From JBGAPH01 sp046349955 (GTDB lineage: Bacteria; Planctomycetota; Planctomycetia; Pirellulales; JBGAPH01): a DNA stretch of 64,000 bases. Positions within the stretch are counted from its first letter, which is position 1. The number at the start of each line of letters is the position of its first letter. Below the pieces are notes generated by a model that saw only the letters and a list, made by a program, of their open reading frames with translations, had not been told where the DNA came from and made no database searches. Shown here piece after piece: positions 39,584 to 48,564 of this stretch. The translations under genes were made by a program, and so were the position numbers. The stretch spans positions 198,849-262,848 of the forward strand of contig JAXMBI010000007.1 in NCBI GenBank assembly GCA_046349955.1. The letters are read 5' to 3'.

Positions 39584-42520
39584 TTAAAGGCTCAGCACGG
39601 CAGCCGCCAGTTCCACCGGATGGAGCGCCCGCCAGCCCGTGCCGTGCTCGATTTGGTGGCGACAGGAAAAGCCGGGGGCCGCGATCGTTGCGTTCTCCGC
39701 GGCCAGCACGGCCGGGAAGAGCACGCGCTGGCCGATCTGCATACTCAGGTCGTAATGCTCATACCCCCACGAGCCGGCCAGGCCGCAGCAGCCTGAGTCG
39801 ACCACGCTCACCTGGCAGCCAGCCGCCTGCAGCAGCTTTTGGGTGTCGGCCAGGCCGACGAGGGCCTTTTGATGGCAATGGCCGTGCAGGAGCACCTGCC
39901 GGGGCGGCCCGCTGGGGAGCGGAAGCTCGACCTGGGCGAGCAGCCCGTCGATCAGGACGGCCGCGACGCCCACGTGGCGCGTGGCTTCACCTGGCACGAG
40001 GTCTTGATAGTCGTCGACGAGCGTGAGGATGCAACTCGGCTCGCAGCCGACGATCGCCGCGCCCCGCTCGGCCCAAGGGGCCAGCTTGGCGACGTTCACC
40101 TTGGCCAGCCGCTGCGCCTCGCCGAGCAACCCTTTGGAGATAAGCGTGCGGCCGCAGCACTCCAGGCCCGCCAAGTGAACCCGGTAGCCGGCGGCCTCCA
40201 GCAACTGCACCGCCGCCTGGTTGACGCGCGGTTCGCAGTAGCTGGTGAGACAGTCGTCGAGCAGCACGACGTCTCCGCGCGGGGCCGGCCTGTCGGCGGC
40301 GCCGCGGCGGGCGAACCAGCGCTGGAAGCTCTGCCGCTCGAACCGCGGCAACGGGCGGCGGCGGTCGAAGCCCGTCAGCCGCTCGCGCAGCCAGCCGCTG
40401 CCAGGCGCGGCGGCCAGCGCATTGGCCAGCGGCGCAAGGGCCGAGCCCCAGCGGTTGATCCGCGCGGTCTGCCCCACGAGCCGCGCGGCCAGCGGCGCGC
40501 CGTGCTCCCGATGATAAAGATTGAGCAGCTCGGCCTTCATCTTGGCCACGTCCACGTTCGAAGGGCACTCGGCCTTGCATCCCTTGCAGCCCAGGCACAG
40601 CTCAAACGTCTCGAGCATCCGCGGCCCAGTGAGCGCCTCGCGCGGCAATCCGCCGGAAAGCGCAAGCCGCAGGGCGTTCGCCCGCCCGCGGGTGCTGTGT
40701 TCTTCGTCGCGAGTGATCATGAACGAGGGGCACATCGTGCCGGTCTGCAGCTTCCGGCAGGCGCCCACGCCACTGCACATTTCGGCCGCGCCGACCAGGC
40801 CCCCCTCGCGCGAGAAGTCAAACGTCGTGGTCACCGGCAGGCGGTGCAGCTCGGCGCCGTAGCGCAGGTTTTCGATTGGGCTCGGCCCGTCGACGATCTT
40901 GCCGGGGTTGAAGATCCCCTCGGGATCGGCTGCTTGCTTGATCTCCTGAAACGCGCGGTAGAGCCGCGGCCCGAACAGCCGCTCGTTCAGGTAGCTGCGG
41001 GCAAGGCCGTCGCCGTGCTCGCCGCTCATCGCCCCGCCGAACTCGAGCACCAGCTCGGCCACCTCGCGCGAGATGCGCTCGAGCCGGGCGAGATCTTCGC
41101 GATTGGCGGCGTCGAGCAGCGGCCGGATATGCAGACAGCCCACCGAGGCGTGGCCGTAGTAAGCCCCCTCCGTGCCGGCGTCGGCCAGGATTTTGCGAAA
41201 GCGGACTACGAACTCGGCGAGCTTGGGGGGATCGACGGCCGTGTCTTCGACGAAGGCGATCGGCTTGCGGCTGCCCGGCACGCTCATGAGCAGCGGCAAA
41301 GCCGCCTTGCGGCAGGCCCAAATGTGCTCGCAGGTTTGTGGATCGAGGGCCGGCAGCAGGTGGCTCAGCCCTGGCTGGCCCAACAGCCGCTTTTCGAGGG
41401 CCGCCATGCGGTCGCGGACCTCGTCGGCCGAGTCGCCGCTGAACTCCACGATCACGAGCGACTCGGGCCGACCCACCACGAAATCGAGCTGGCGGGCGAA
41501 GTGCAGGTTGCGGTCGGCCAGCCGCACGATCAGACCATCGAACAGTTCGACCGCCGAGGGGCCCAGTTCGAGCAGCCCGTTGATCGGGGCCACGGCGGCC
41601 GCCAGCGAGTCGAAATGGAGCACGACGACGCCGCGGGTCTGCGGAAGCGGCACGAGATGCAACAGGGCCTCGGTGACACAGCCGAGCGTCCCTTCGGCCC
41701 CCACGAACAACTTGCTCAGGTTGTAGGGGCTGTTGGGGTAAAGACCCTGCTCAACTGCTCGCGCCCGGGCAACGCCGGGAGGCGTGGGGAGCAGGGCGCG
41801 AAACTCCGGCACAAACTCATCGAGGTTGTAGCCGCTCACGCGGCGGAGCACCTTGGGGTAGCGGTCGAGGATCTCCTGACGCTCGTGTTCAACGATCTGA
41901 ACCACCCGCCGATGGATATCCCCCAGGCAACCCGGCGCGGCGCTTTCGGCGGCAAGCTGCGCGGTGTTTAGCGGTTGTAGTGTCGCGCGCGAACCATCGG
42001 AGAGGACCACTTCGAGCGCGAGGACATGATCGACCGTCTTGCCATGGAGCACGGAGCGCGAGCCGGCCGAGTTGTTGCCGATCATGCCACCCAAGTTCGC
42101 GCGGTTGCTCGTAGCGACATCGGGCCCGAACTGCAGCCCGTGAGCCGCGGCCGCGCGATTGAGCTGATCGAGCACGACGCCTGGCTGCACGCGCGCGGTG
42201 CGCGCGTGCGGATCGATCGCCAGGATGGCGTTCATGTGCCGGCTGAAGTCGAGCACCAGTCCGGGGCCGATCGACTGCCCCGACAGACTGGTGCCGGAAC
42301 CTCGGCAAATCAGGGGGATTTTAAGCTCTCGGCAGGCGTTGACGGCCGCCACGACATCGGCCTCGCTGCGCGGCAAGACGACGCCAGCCGGCATGATCTG
42401 GTACAAGCTGGCGTCGGTGGCGTAGAGCGCGCGGCAATGCTCATCGAACCACGCCTCGCCCTCGAGGCGTCCGGCGAGAAGCTGTGCCAGTTGTTCCGCC
42501 TGTTGCGACGCCAGAATCAT
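39584..42520 (-). CDS. YdiJ-like FAD-linked dehydrogenase with C-terminal Fe-S and CCG domains
   Basis: A 978-residue fusion enzyme starting MILASQQAEQLAQLLAGRLE. N-terminal FAD-binding domain of the PCMH/VAO type (PLICRGSGTSLSGQSIGPGL, VATSNRANLGGMIGNNSAGS), FAD-oxidase C domain (YGHASVGCLHIRPLLDAA, SGEHGDGLARSY), ferredoxin-like cysteines (CLGCKGCKAECPSNVDV), and two CCG blocks (GLECCGRTLISKGL and VDSGCCGLAGSWGYE). This order is that of D-2-hydroxyglutarate dehydrogenase YdiJ and fused GlcD-GlpC proteins. It oxidises a 2-hydroxyacid and passes electrons to the quinone pool or another carrier; the substrate is not certain. Confidence 0.87.
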   Translation of the reverse strand: MILASQQAEQLAQLLAGRLEGEAWFDEHCRALYATDASLYQIMPAGVVLPRSEADVVAAVNACRELKIPLICRGSGTSLSGQSIGPGLVLDFSRHMNAILAIDPHARTARVQPGVVLDQLNRAAAAHGLQFGPDVATSNRANLGGMIGNNSAGSRSVLHGKTVDHVLALEVVLSDGSRATLQPLNTAQLAAESAAPGCLGDIHRRVVQIVEHERQEILDRYPKVLRRVSGYNLDEFVPEFRALLPTPPGVARARAVEQGLYPNSPYNLSKLFVGAEGTLGCVTEALLHLVPLPQTRGVVVLHFDSLAAAVAPINGLLELGPSAVELFDGLIVRLADRNLHFARQLDFVVGRPESLVIVEFSGDSADEVRDRMAALEKRLLGQPGLSHLLPALDPQTCEHIWACRKAALPLLMSVPGSRKPIAFVEDTAVDPPKLAEFVVRFRKILADAGTEGAYYGHASVGCLHIRPLLDAANREDLARLERISREVAELVLEFGGAMSGEHGDGLARSYLNERLFGPRLYRAFQEIKQAADPEGIFNPGKIVDGPSPIENLRYGAELHRLPVTTTFDFSREGGLVGAAEMCSGVGACRKLQTGTMCPSFMITRDEEHSTRGRANALRLALSGGLPREALTGPRMLETFELCLGCKGCKAECPSNVDVAKMKAELLNLYHREHGAPLAARLVGQTARINRWGSALAPLANALAAAPGSGWLRERLTGFDRRRPLPRFERQSFQRWFARRGAADRPAPRGDVVLLDDCLTSYCEPRVNQAAVQLLEAAGYRVHLAGLECCGRTLISKGLLGEAQRLAKVNVAKLAPWAERGAAIVGCEPSCILTLVDDYQDLVPGEATRHVGVAAVLIDGLLAQVELPLPSGPPRQVLLHGHCHQKALVGLADTQKLLQAAGCQVSVVDSGCCGLAGSWGYEHYDLSMQIGQRVLFPAVLAAENATIAAPGFSCRHQIEHGTGWRALHPVELAAAVLSL

Positions 42521-42560
42521 GCTTTTGACGATTGTGAACCATCCCCCCGCCGAGAACGTA

Positions 42561-42609
42561 AACCGAAGCTCAACCAAATACTTGATCGGCTTCGGTTTGT
42601 TGGTACAGT
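42561..42609 (+). promoter_or_regulatory. Promoter with inverted repeat in divergent gap
   Basis: AACCGAAGC (42561-42569) has an exact inverted copy at 42589-42597. On the plus strand, TTGATC (42582-42587), 16 bases, TACAGT (42604-42609) could be a promoter whose spacer includes the right arm. The dyad lies 40 bases from the dehydrogenase start, so it could control either gene. Confidence 0.35.
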
Positions 42610-42688
42610 CAAAGGATACGCCTTGGGCAGGGGCGTTCTCCGGCGACGAACATCAATGAGGCGCGGTTTGCTCACAGGTCCAGGTCGC

Positions 42689-43261
42689 ATGTCGAACGTT
42701 CGCCGCCCCGAGCCCGACGAGGTTGAGCACCTGCTGCGAAATGCCCAACTGCGCGACGAGCTCGAGCCGTTTCTCGACGAGGCCGTGGAGTGCGTGAACG
42801 TGTTGCACGTGCCCACCCCGGTCGAAAACGAGTACCTGGCGTCGATGCTCGCCTGGGAGCGGGCGCCGGTGCTGCCCATCGCCCGCTGGTTCGAGCCCGA
42901 GTTGCGGCTGGCCCCGCCCGACACGCTCGACGACATGCAGCTTCACCTGGCGCTGTGGGACGCGATCCATCGGCTGTTCGAGCAGCGGATCGTGCTCGAG
43001 TTCACCGATCATCTCAGCGATCGAGCCCTCTACCGGCTGATCTTCCGCGACATTCTACCCTCGCCGGAAAAGAAGATCGATTCGCCCCACAACTACCTGC
43101 ACTGGGACTGCTCCGACGCCTCGGGGGACCAGGAGGTGTGGCTGCGGTACTACGCCGGCGAGGAAGAACGCTCGGAGTGGTCGCTGGCGAATCCCGATAT
43201 GCCGCTGCCGCCGCGGGAAGAACCAGCCTTTGCCCGCGAATTGCCGCGTCGGCCGCTGTAA
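42689..43261 (+). CDS. Conserved-looking cytoplasmic protein, function unknown
   Basis: A 190-residue acidic protein from MSNVRRPEPDEVEHLLRNAQ; an in-frame ATG at 42656 is an alternative. It has no signal or membrane segment. Helical first half (LRDELEPFLDEAVECVNV, NEYLASMLAWERAPVLPIAR, LALWDAIHRLFEQRIVLEFT) and an ending rich in aromatic and acidic residues (HNYLHWDCSDASGDQEVWLR). The codon usage and complete helix pattern argue it is real. I recognise no family. Confidence 0.65.
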   Translation: MSNVRRPEPDEVEHLLRNAQLRDELEPFLDEAVECVNVLHVPTPVENEYLASMLAWERAPVLPIARWFEPELRLAPPDTLDDMQLHLALWDAIHRLFEQRIVLEFTDHLSDRALYRLIFRDILPSPEKKIDSPHNYLHWDCSDASGDQEVWLRYYAGEEERSEWSLANPDMPLPPREEPAFARELPRRPL

Positions 43262-43326
43262 GGTCGATCCAACGACTTTGCGCGATCGCTCCCCGCGCTG
43301 CACCAGAACCGCCGTTCCCGTGTGGT

Positions 43327-45339
43327 TCAACTCTGCTCCCATGATTGCTCGAGCGCCGTTGGCAACGGCTCGACTCCAGGAGCCTTGTCCGCCGTGGGCT
43401 CGCTTGCCTCGGCGAAGGCCACGCTGACGGCCGCCGCGGTCAGCACTTCGATGGCTGTCCGCGCCGGCGGCGGGGCATAGAGATATTTAAGCAACCCAAA
43501 GTCGGCGAGGTCGACGTCGGCGTCGCCATCGGCGTCCCCTTCGGCGTGGGTCGTGCCCGCGGCAAAATGCTGCTTGAGGATGCCGAAGTCGGCGAGGTCG
43601 ACCCGCCCGTCGTCATTGAAGTCGGCGGCCAGCGGATCGGGCTGCACGGTGAAGTTCCAGGTGGTGCGGTCAGCGATGCCCTCGTAGAGGTCGCCCACGG
43701 CGTTGCCGGTGACCTTGATGTTGTCGATCGCCCACCACCAATCGTTGGTGGCGTTGACGATGCCGAACCGCACGAGCAGCGAGCCGCCCGCAGGATTCGG
43801 AATGTTGATCGTCAGGTGCTCGTTGGCGTGCTCGAGGCTCCCCTGGCCACCTGCGGTCTCGGTGTTTTGCAGCAGCACGTTGTCCCAGGTCGCGCCGCCG
43901 TCGAACGACACGTCGAGCAAGCCTGTTTGACCGATCCAATCCGGGTGCTCGTCGTCGAGCCGCGGAGTTTCCGGGCGAAAGCTCGAATCGAAGTCGAGCC
44001 TCACGCTGTTCGCGGCAATGTCGGTCAGGTGGATCGGCGGCAGCGTCGTGTACGCCTCCAAGTTGTGATTGGGAATCGTGGCGAAGTCGGAGAAGGCATC
44101 GGGGTCCATGACCGCCACGGTCCCTTGGCCAAGTTCCCAAACGTCGCGACCCTGGCTCCCCTGCTGGGCAATCCAGAAGTTCTTGTCGAGCTGCGTCCAG
44201 CCGTTGTACTCAGGCTGGGGTTGCGGCAGGTTGGTTTCCTTCGTCCAACCAAAGGGCATGTTGGGGGCGTAGTTGTGAGGGTTCGGATCTGGGAGATCTC
44301 CGCCGGGCGGAAGATTGTCGTACCCGTAGTGTCCCTTTTCGAATTGCCCAGAATCCCACACGTCGGCGGTCGAGAGTTTGCCCGACGCCGGAAACCCTGG
44401 CGCGAGCTCGGCGTCGCCGGCGCGCAGGTCGAGCGCGGTCTGGATGTTGCCGACGAAGATGCCTGGTCCTGCCGCGTAAGTGGTCGCCTGGATGAGATCG
44501 GCTGTCAGGCCAATCCCGTGAGAGGCGTCGCCTACCACGGCGAACTTGGCTGCGTCGAACTCGATCGGAGTTACAAAGGCGCCGTTGTCCGCAGCATAGA
44601 AGACCTCGCCCGCGCCAGGGCCGAAGCCGGCGAAATACATGAACTCGAATTTGTATTGGCCTTTGGCCAGCGTGACCGCGCGGTCCGCGAAAGAATCGAC
44701 GATGCCGTGCGTCGTATCATCGAACAACAACACGTCGCTCGGATCCTTGACGTTCGCCTGACCGTCGCCATTCAAATCGATGGCCAGGTAGGCCCCGAAG
44801 GCGTTCGCCATGCCGAAGCGGTAGCTGCCGGCGGTTTGCACGTCGAGCGTGCCGTCCAGGAAGAGCGCGTAGTTGTCGAGCGTGGGCTTGTCGAGGTCGC
44901 TATCGATCAAATGCGTCGTTTCGAAGTCTTCGCGAAAGATCGCCTGCTCCGCCGCCTTGGTCGATAGGTCACGAATCGCCCCCGCGTCGATCGTCACATA
45001 GAGTTTGGCGTTGCTCGGCAGCGGGTTGACTGGGTCGACGGTCACCGCGTGCCCGGCGAAGGTGACGCGCGCCGGATCGTCGACGCGGACCGCCTCGATC
45101 ACGCTGTCGTCGGCCGCGTTCTTGATCAAGATCCGGCCGACGCCGGGACCCGGCCGAATGTCGTCGGAAAACGTCAGGACGAGATTGTCGTTGGGGAGCA
45201 CTGTCGTCGCCCCATCGGTCGGGCTGAAAGCGACGACGTCGGCCGCCATTAGCCGCCGCGGCTCTAGGGATTCGATCGTTCGGAGGACCAGTACGCGAGA
45301 ACGAGTTTGGGAGTGGAGGTCGTGCCGTTGGCGGTACAT
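43327..45339 (-). CDS. Surface protein with Ig-like, PA14-like and dockerin domains
   Basis: A 670-residue protein starting MYRQRHDLHSQTRSRVLVLR. IESLEPRRLMAADVVAF at about 23-39 is the planctomycete surface motif. Residues 36-140 are a Big_5-like Ig fold (FSPTDGATTVLPNDNLVLTF). Residues about 155-270 are a PA14-like beta sandwich that includes AIDLNGDGQANVKDPSDVLL. The middle is a concanavalin/MAM-like beta region (WWWAIDNIKVTGNA). Residues about 575-625 are a type I dockerin-like EF-hand pair (ADFNDDGRVDLADFGILKQH and DADGDADVDLADFGLLKYLY). The frame runs on upstream antisense to ygiQ, which I discard. Confidence 0.72.
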   Translation of the reverse strand: MYRQRHDLHSQTRSRVLVLRTIESLEPRRLMAADVVAFSPTDGATTVLPNDNLVLTFSDDIRPGPGVGRILIKNAADDSVIEAVRVDDPARVTFAGHAVTVDPVNPLPSNAKLYVTIDAGAIRDLSTKAAEQAIFREDFETTHLIDSDLDKPTLDNYALFLDGTLDVQTAGSYRFGMANAFGAYLAIDLNGDGQANVKDPSDVLLFDDTTHGIVDSFADRAVTLAKGQYKFEFMYFAGFGPGAGEVFYAADNGAFVTPIEFDAAKFAVVGDASHGIGLTADLIQATTYAAGPGIFVGNIQTALDLRAGDAELAPGFPASGKLSTADVWDSGQFEKGHYGYDNLPPGGDLPDPNPHNYAPNMPFGWTKETNLPQPQPEYNGWTQLDKNFWIAQQGSQGRDVWELGQGTVAVMDPDAFSDFATIPNHNLEAYTTLPPIHLTDIAANSVRLDFDSSFRPETPRLDDEHPDWIGQTGLLDVSFDGGATWDNVLLQNTETAGGQGSLEHANEHLTINIPNPAGGSLLVRFGIVNATNDWWWAIDNIKVTGNAVGDLYEGIADRTTWNFTVQPDPLAADFNDDGRVDLADFGILKQHFAAGTTHAEGDADGDADVDLADFGLLKYLYAPPPARTAIEVLTAAAVSVAFAEASEPTADKAPGVEPLPTALEQSWEQS

Positions 45340-45573
45340 AGGAGTGGCTCGAAGGCTGCAGAAAGAGCTCGGGGCGTCAACGGAGCGTTCGTGCTCGGAT
45401 AGTCTCAACACGGACGATGATAACCCTTGATTCCGCCTGCGGGGCCTTTTTGGTGGCGTCGGCGGCCCGGGGTTTGCCACTCGGCGTGGACGCCCGACCA
45501 GGCAGGGCTCATCCGCACACCGCCGGCCGGGTACACTGAAGGGACGCCGTTCCCGTCCTTCTTCGGTCCGTCC

Positions 45574-47598
45574 ATGTCCGCCGCCGCCGCGCCTTGCTCG
45601 ATCACTCCCTCGCTCGCCCTGCCGATCCTCGGTCAGGCAGCGCCGCGCCCTGCCCCCACAGCGCCGCTGCCCATGAGCCGCGCTGAGATGGAGGCCCGCG
45701 GCTGGGACGAGGTCGACATCGTGTTCGTCACGGGCGACGCCTACGTTGACAACCCGAGCTTCGCCATGGCGCTGCTCGGCCGGCTGCTCGAGAGCGAAGG
45801 CCACCGCGTGGCGATCCTCAGCCAGCCCGACTGGCGTTCGGCCGAGCCCTGGCGAGAGTTTGGCCGGCCACGGCTGTTCTACGGCATCTCCGCCGGGAAC
45901 ATGGACTCGATGATCAACCACTACACGGCCAACAAAAAGGTTCGCAACGACGACGCCTATAGCCCCGGCGGCCGCATCGGCCGCCGCCCCGACCGCGCGA
46001 CGCTCGCCTACTGCCAGCGCGCTCGCGAAGCCTATAAGGGCGTGCCAGTGGTCGCGGGCGGCGTCGAGGCCAGTTTGCGGCGGATCGCCCACTACGACTA
46101 CTGGAGCGACAAGGTCCGCCGCGGCATCGTGCTCGACTGTAAGGCCGACCTGCTCGTGTTCGGCATGGGGGAGCGGGCGATCCTCGAGATCGCGCGCCGC
46201 CTGGCGGCCGGGCAAACGGTGCGCGACCTGCGTGACTTGCGCGGTGTCTGCTATCGGCTCGGCGCAAGCGAAGCCCCGCCCGCCGACGAGCACACCCTGA
46301 CGCTCCCGAGCTTTACCGAAGTCTCGACCGACAAGCGGGCCTTCGCCGAGATGACCCGCATTGCCCACGTCGAAACCAATCCGCACAACGCCCACCGGCT
46401 GGTGCAGTGGATGGGCCCGGCCGAAGCCGGCGGCGAGAAGATCGTGGTCAATCCGCCGGCGCTGCCGCTCGCCCAAGGCGAGATGGACCGCGTGTATGGG
46501 TTGCCGTTCACGCGCAAGCCGCATCCGGCTTACGGCAAAGAACGAATTCCGGCTTACGAGGTGGTGAAGGACTCGGTGCAGATCATGCGCGGCTGCTTTG
46601 GCGGCTGCACTTTCTGCTCGATCACGGCCCACGAAGGCCGCATCATTCAGAGCCGCAGCCAAGATTCGGTGCTCGCTGAAATTCGCCAGATGTCGGCCGA
46701 GCCGGACTTCAAAGGCGTGGTCAGCGACATCGGCGGCCCCACGGCCAACATGTATCAGATGCGCTGCACGCGCCCCGAAGTCGAAGCCAAGTGCCGGCGA
46801 CTGAGCTGCGTACACCCGACGATCTGCAAGCTGCTGGGCACCGACCACGGCCCGCTCGTGCAGCTCATGCGCGATGCCCGCGAAACGCCTGGCGTGAAGA
46901 AGGTGCTGGTCGCCTCAGGCATCCGTATGGACCTGGCGCGCCGCGATCCCGAGTACATGCAGGAGCTCGTCGAGCATCACGTCGGCGGGCATCTCAAGGT
47001 GGCGCCCGAGCACGTCGATCCACAGGTGCTCGACCTGATGAAGAAGCCCGGCATCGACGACTTCGTCGGCTTCGATCAGGCCTTTCGCAAGGCGAGCAAG
47101 CGAGCCGGCAAGAAGCAGTACCTGGTGCCGTACTTCATCGCCAGCCACCCCGGCAGCTCGCTCGATTCGATGATCGAGCTCGCGGTGTTCCTCAAACGCG
47201 GCGGCTATCAGCCCGACCAGGTGCAGGACTTCATCCCCAGCCCCTTCGACATCGCCGCCTGCATGTATCACACAGGCATCGACCCATTCACGAAGAAGCC
47301 GGTCTACATCGCCGAACACCTCCGCGACCGCAAACTGCAGCGAGCCCTGCTGCAGTTCTTCAAGCCGGAAAACTACTTCGAAGTCCGTAAGGCGCTCGAA
47401 CAAGCGGGCAGACTCGACCTCATCGGCTCCGGCTGCGACTGCCTGATCGGCGACCGCCCACCGCGCGAGGCGCTCGACAAGCGCCGCAAGCGGGCGAACG
47501 AAGAAGCCCGCGAGCAGCGGCGGAATTATGAGGTGGGGGAGAAGAAGAAGGCGGGGTATCGGCCGGGGAGGCCGAGTGCGGGGAAGCGGAAGAAGTAG
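45574..47598 (+). CDS. ygiQ: YgiQ-family radical SAM protein
   Basis: A 674-residue iron-sulfur enzyme of the YgiQ/UPF0313 family. The N-terminal B12-binding-like region is LPMSRAEMEARGWDEVDIVF and VTGDAYVDNPSFAM. The radical SAM cluster is GCFGGCTFC (C341, C345, C348). PEHVDPQVLDLMKKPG and FIASHPGSSLDSMIELA follow. I choose the ATG at 45574, which leaves about 33 residues before LPMSR as in the E. coli protein; an ATG 49 codons earlier is unlikely. The chemical product is unknown. The C-terminus is Arg/Lys-rich and its TAG stop is the first three bases of a REP element. Confidence 0.92.
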   Translation: MSAAAAPCSITPSLALPILGQAAPRPAPTAPLPMSRAEMEARGWDEVDIVFVTGDAYVDNPSFAMALLGRLLESEGHRVAILSQPDWRSAEPWREFGRPRLFYGISAGNMDSMINHYTANKKVRNDDAYSPGGRIGRRPDRATLAYCQRAREAYKGVPVVAGGVEASLRRIAHYDYWSDKVRRGIVLDCKADLLVFGMGERAILEIARRLAAGQTVRDLRDLRGVCYRLGASEAPPADEHTLTLPSFTEVSTDKRAFAEMTRIAHVETNPHNAHRLVQWMGPAEAGGEKIVVNPPALPLAQGEMDRVYGLPFTRKPHPAYGKERIPAYEVVKDSVQIMRGCFGGCTFCSITAHEGRIIQSRSQDSVLAEIRQMSAEPDFKGVVSDIGGPTANMYQMRCTRPEVEAKCRRLSCVHPTICKLLGTDHGPLVQLMRDARETPGVKKVLVASGIRMDLARRDPEYMQELVEHHVGGHLKVAPEHVDPQVLDLMKKPGIDDFVGFDQAFRKASKRAGKKQYLVPYFIASHPGSSLDSMIELAVFLKRGGYQPDQVQDFIPSPFDIAACMYHTGIDPFTKKPVYIAEHLRDRKLQRALLQFFKPENYFEVRKALEQAGRLDLIGSGCDCLIGDRPPREALDKRRKRANEEAREQRRNYEVGEKKKAGYRPGRPSAGKRKK

Positions 47599-47706
47599 CC
47601 CGCACTCTCCGAGTGCGGAATGCTCGACCCGGGTATACTCGCTGATCGGCGTTGGCATTTCTTACCGCTGTGAAAGCACTCTGCACACTCGGAGAGTGCA
47701 GGCTAC
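47596..47706. repeat. REP pair (BIME) left of the RAYT gene
   Basis: TAGCCCGCACTCTCCGAGTG (47596 on, with GTAG head and GAATGC tail) and its inverted partner at about 47683-47706 flank a spacer containing CGGGTATACTCG. Stem CGCACTC/GAGTGCG, loop TCC. Its TAG is the ygiQ stop. About 85% of the unit is repeated on the far side of the transposase gene. Confidence 0.85.
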
Positions 47707-47714
47707 GATGTTTC

Positions 47715-48362
47715 ATGTTCGAGCTGTACGATCCGAAGGGCGATCTGCACGTTCGACGAGGGCATTTGCCGCACTGGTGGCAGCCTGGCGTGACGTACTT
47801 TGTCACGTTTCGTACGGCTGATTCCGTTCCGCAGCCACTCACACGAGCTTGGCACGCAAGGCGCAGCGTGTGGCTGCGAGAGCACGGAATCGAACCTGCG
47901 AACCCGAATTGGAAGGCCGCACTGCGGAAGAACGCCGTTCTGCAAGGCGCGTTCGATCTCCAGTTCAGCCGCGAGTTCTTGGAGTATCTCGATCGCGGTC
48001 ACGGCGCCTGCTTGTTGCGCGACTCTCAGAATGCCGCGATCGTCGCCGACGTGCTGCGTCATTTCGACCAAGTTCGCTATAACCTGGGCGACTTCGTGAT
48101 CATGCCGAACCACGTTCATCTCCTTGTCTGTCTCAAGGGCGACACGGACATCGAGGCGCAGTGTGCGGTGTGGAAGCGGTTCGCGGCCGCGCGAATCAAC
48201 GCTGAAATCGGCCGACGAGGCCGGCTGTGGCAGTCGGAGAGCTTCGATCATCTCGTGCGCGACTCCGACCAATTCGAGCGATGCCAGCGCTACATCGCGG
48301 CCAACCCGACCAAGGCGAGGCTACGGGACGGCGAGTACCTGCTGTGGCAACGTCAAAAGTAG
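47715..48362 (+). CDS. REP-associated tyrosine transposase (RAYT, Y1-type)
   Basis: A 215-residue HUH nuclease of the TnpA_REP group. MPNHVHLLV has the metal-binding H133/H135, and the candidate nucleophile is Y193 in YIAANPTKARL. RRGHLPHWWQPGVTYFVTFR and WLREHG-type segments are typical of larger RAYTs. I start at MFELYDPKGDLH; the in-frame ATG 21 codons upstream lies within the REP. It is thought to cut single-stranded REP DNA beside GTAG and move REPs, and is generally single-copy and domesticated. REP pairs flank it on both sides and the stop codon is in the right-hand REP. Confidence 0.92.
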   Translation: MFELYDPKGDLHVRRGHLPHWWQPGVTYFVTFRTADSVPQPLTRAWHARRSVWLREHGIEPANPNWKAALRKNAVLQGAFDLQFSREFLEYLDRGHGACLLRDSQNAAIVADVLRHFDQVRYNLGDFVIMPNHVHLLVCLKGDTDIEAQCAVWKRFAAARINAEIGRRGRLWQSESFDHLVRDSDQFERCQRYIAANPTKARLRDGEYLLWQRQK

Positions 48363-48468
48363 CCTGCACTCTCCGAGTGCGGATTGCTCAATCCAGGTAT
48401 ACTCACCGACTGCGATTGGCACTTCAACCGCCTTCGAAAGCACTCTGCACTCGGAGAGTGCAGGCTAC
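48360..48468. repeat. REP pair (BIME) right of the RAYT gene
   Basis: TAGCCTGCACTCTCCGAGTG begins at 48360 and its inverted partner ends GAGAGTGCAGGCTAC at 48468. The spacer (CAATCCAGGTATACTCACCG and so on) matches that of the left pair closely, so one 110-base unit was duplicated around the gene. Its TAG is the transposase stop codon. Confidence 0.85.
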
Positions 48469-48564
48469 AGCGGACACTCACTCACCTCAACACGCGCTCA
48501 ACCATCTCCCTTGGCGAATAAAGACGCCGGGGCCGGTCCACCAGCGGCAAAAACCGAATGAAGC

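Noticed and set aside
39839..41971. 710-codon frame antisense to the YdiJ-like dehydrogenase
   Set aside because: The minus strand has a complete, motif-rich enzyme; the other frame is a high-GC shadow.
45340..46848. N-terminal extension of the dockerin protein across ygiQ
   Set aside because: It is antisense to ygiQ and lacks export features; the LEPRRLM motif near the chosen start fits a normal N-terminus.
48469..48564. A short toxin gene downstream of the AbrB-like protein
   Set aside because: The only frame (from a GTG overlapping the stop) is about 24 codons and shows no GNAT or PIN motif.
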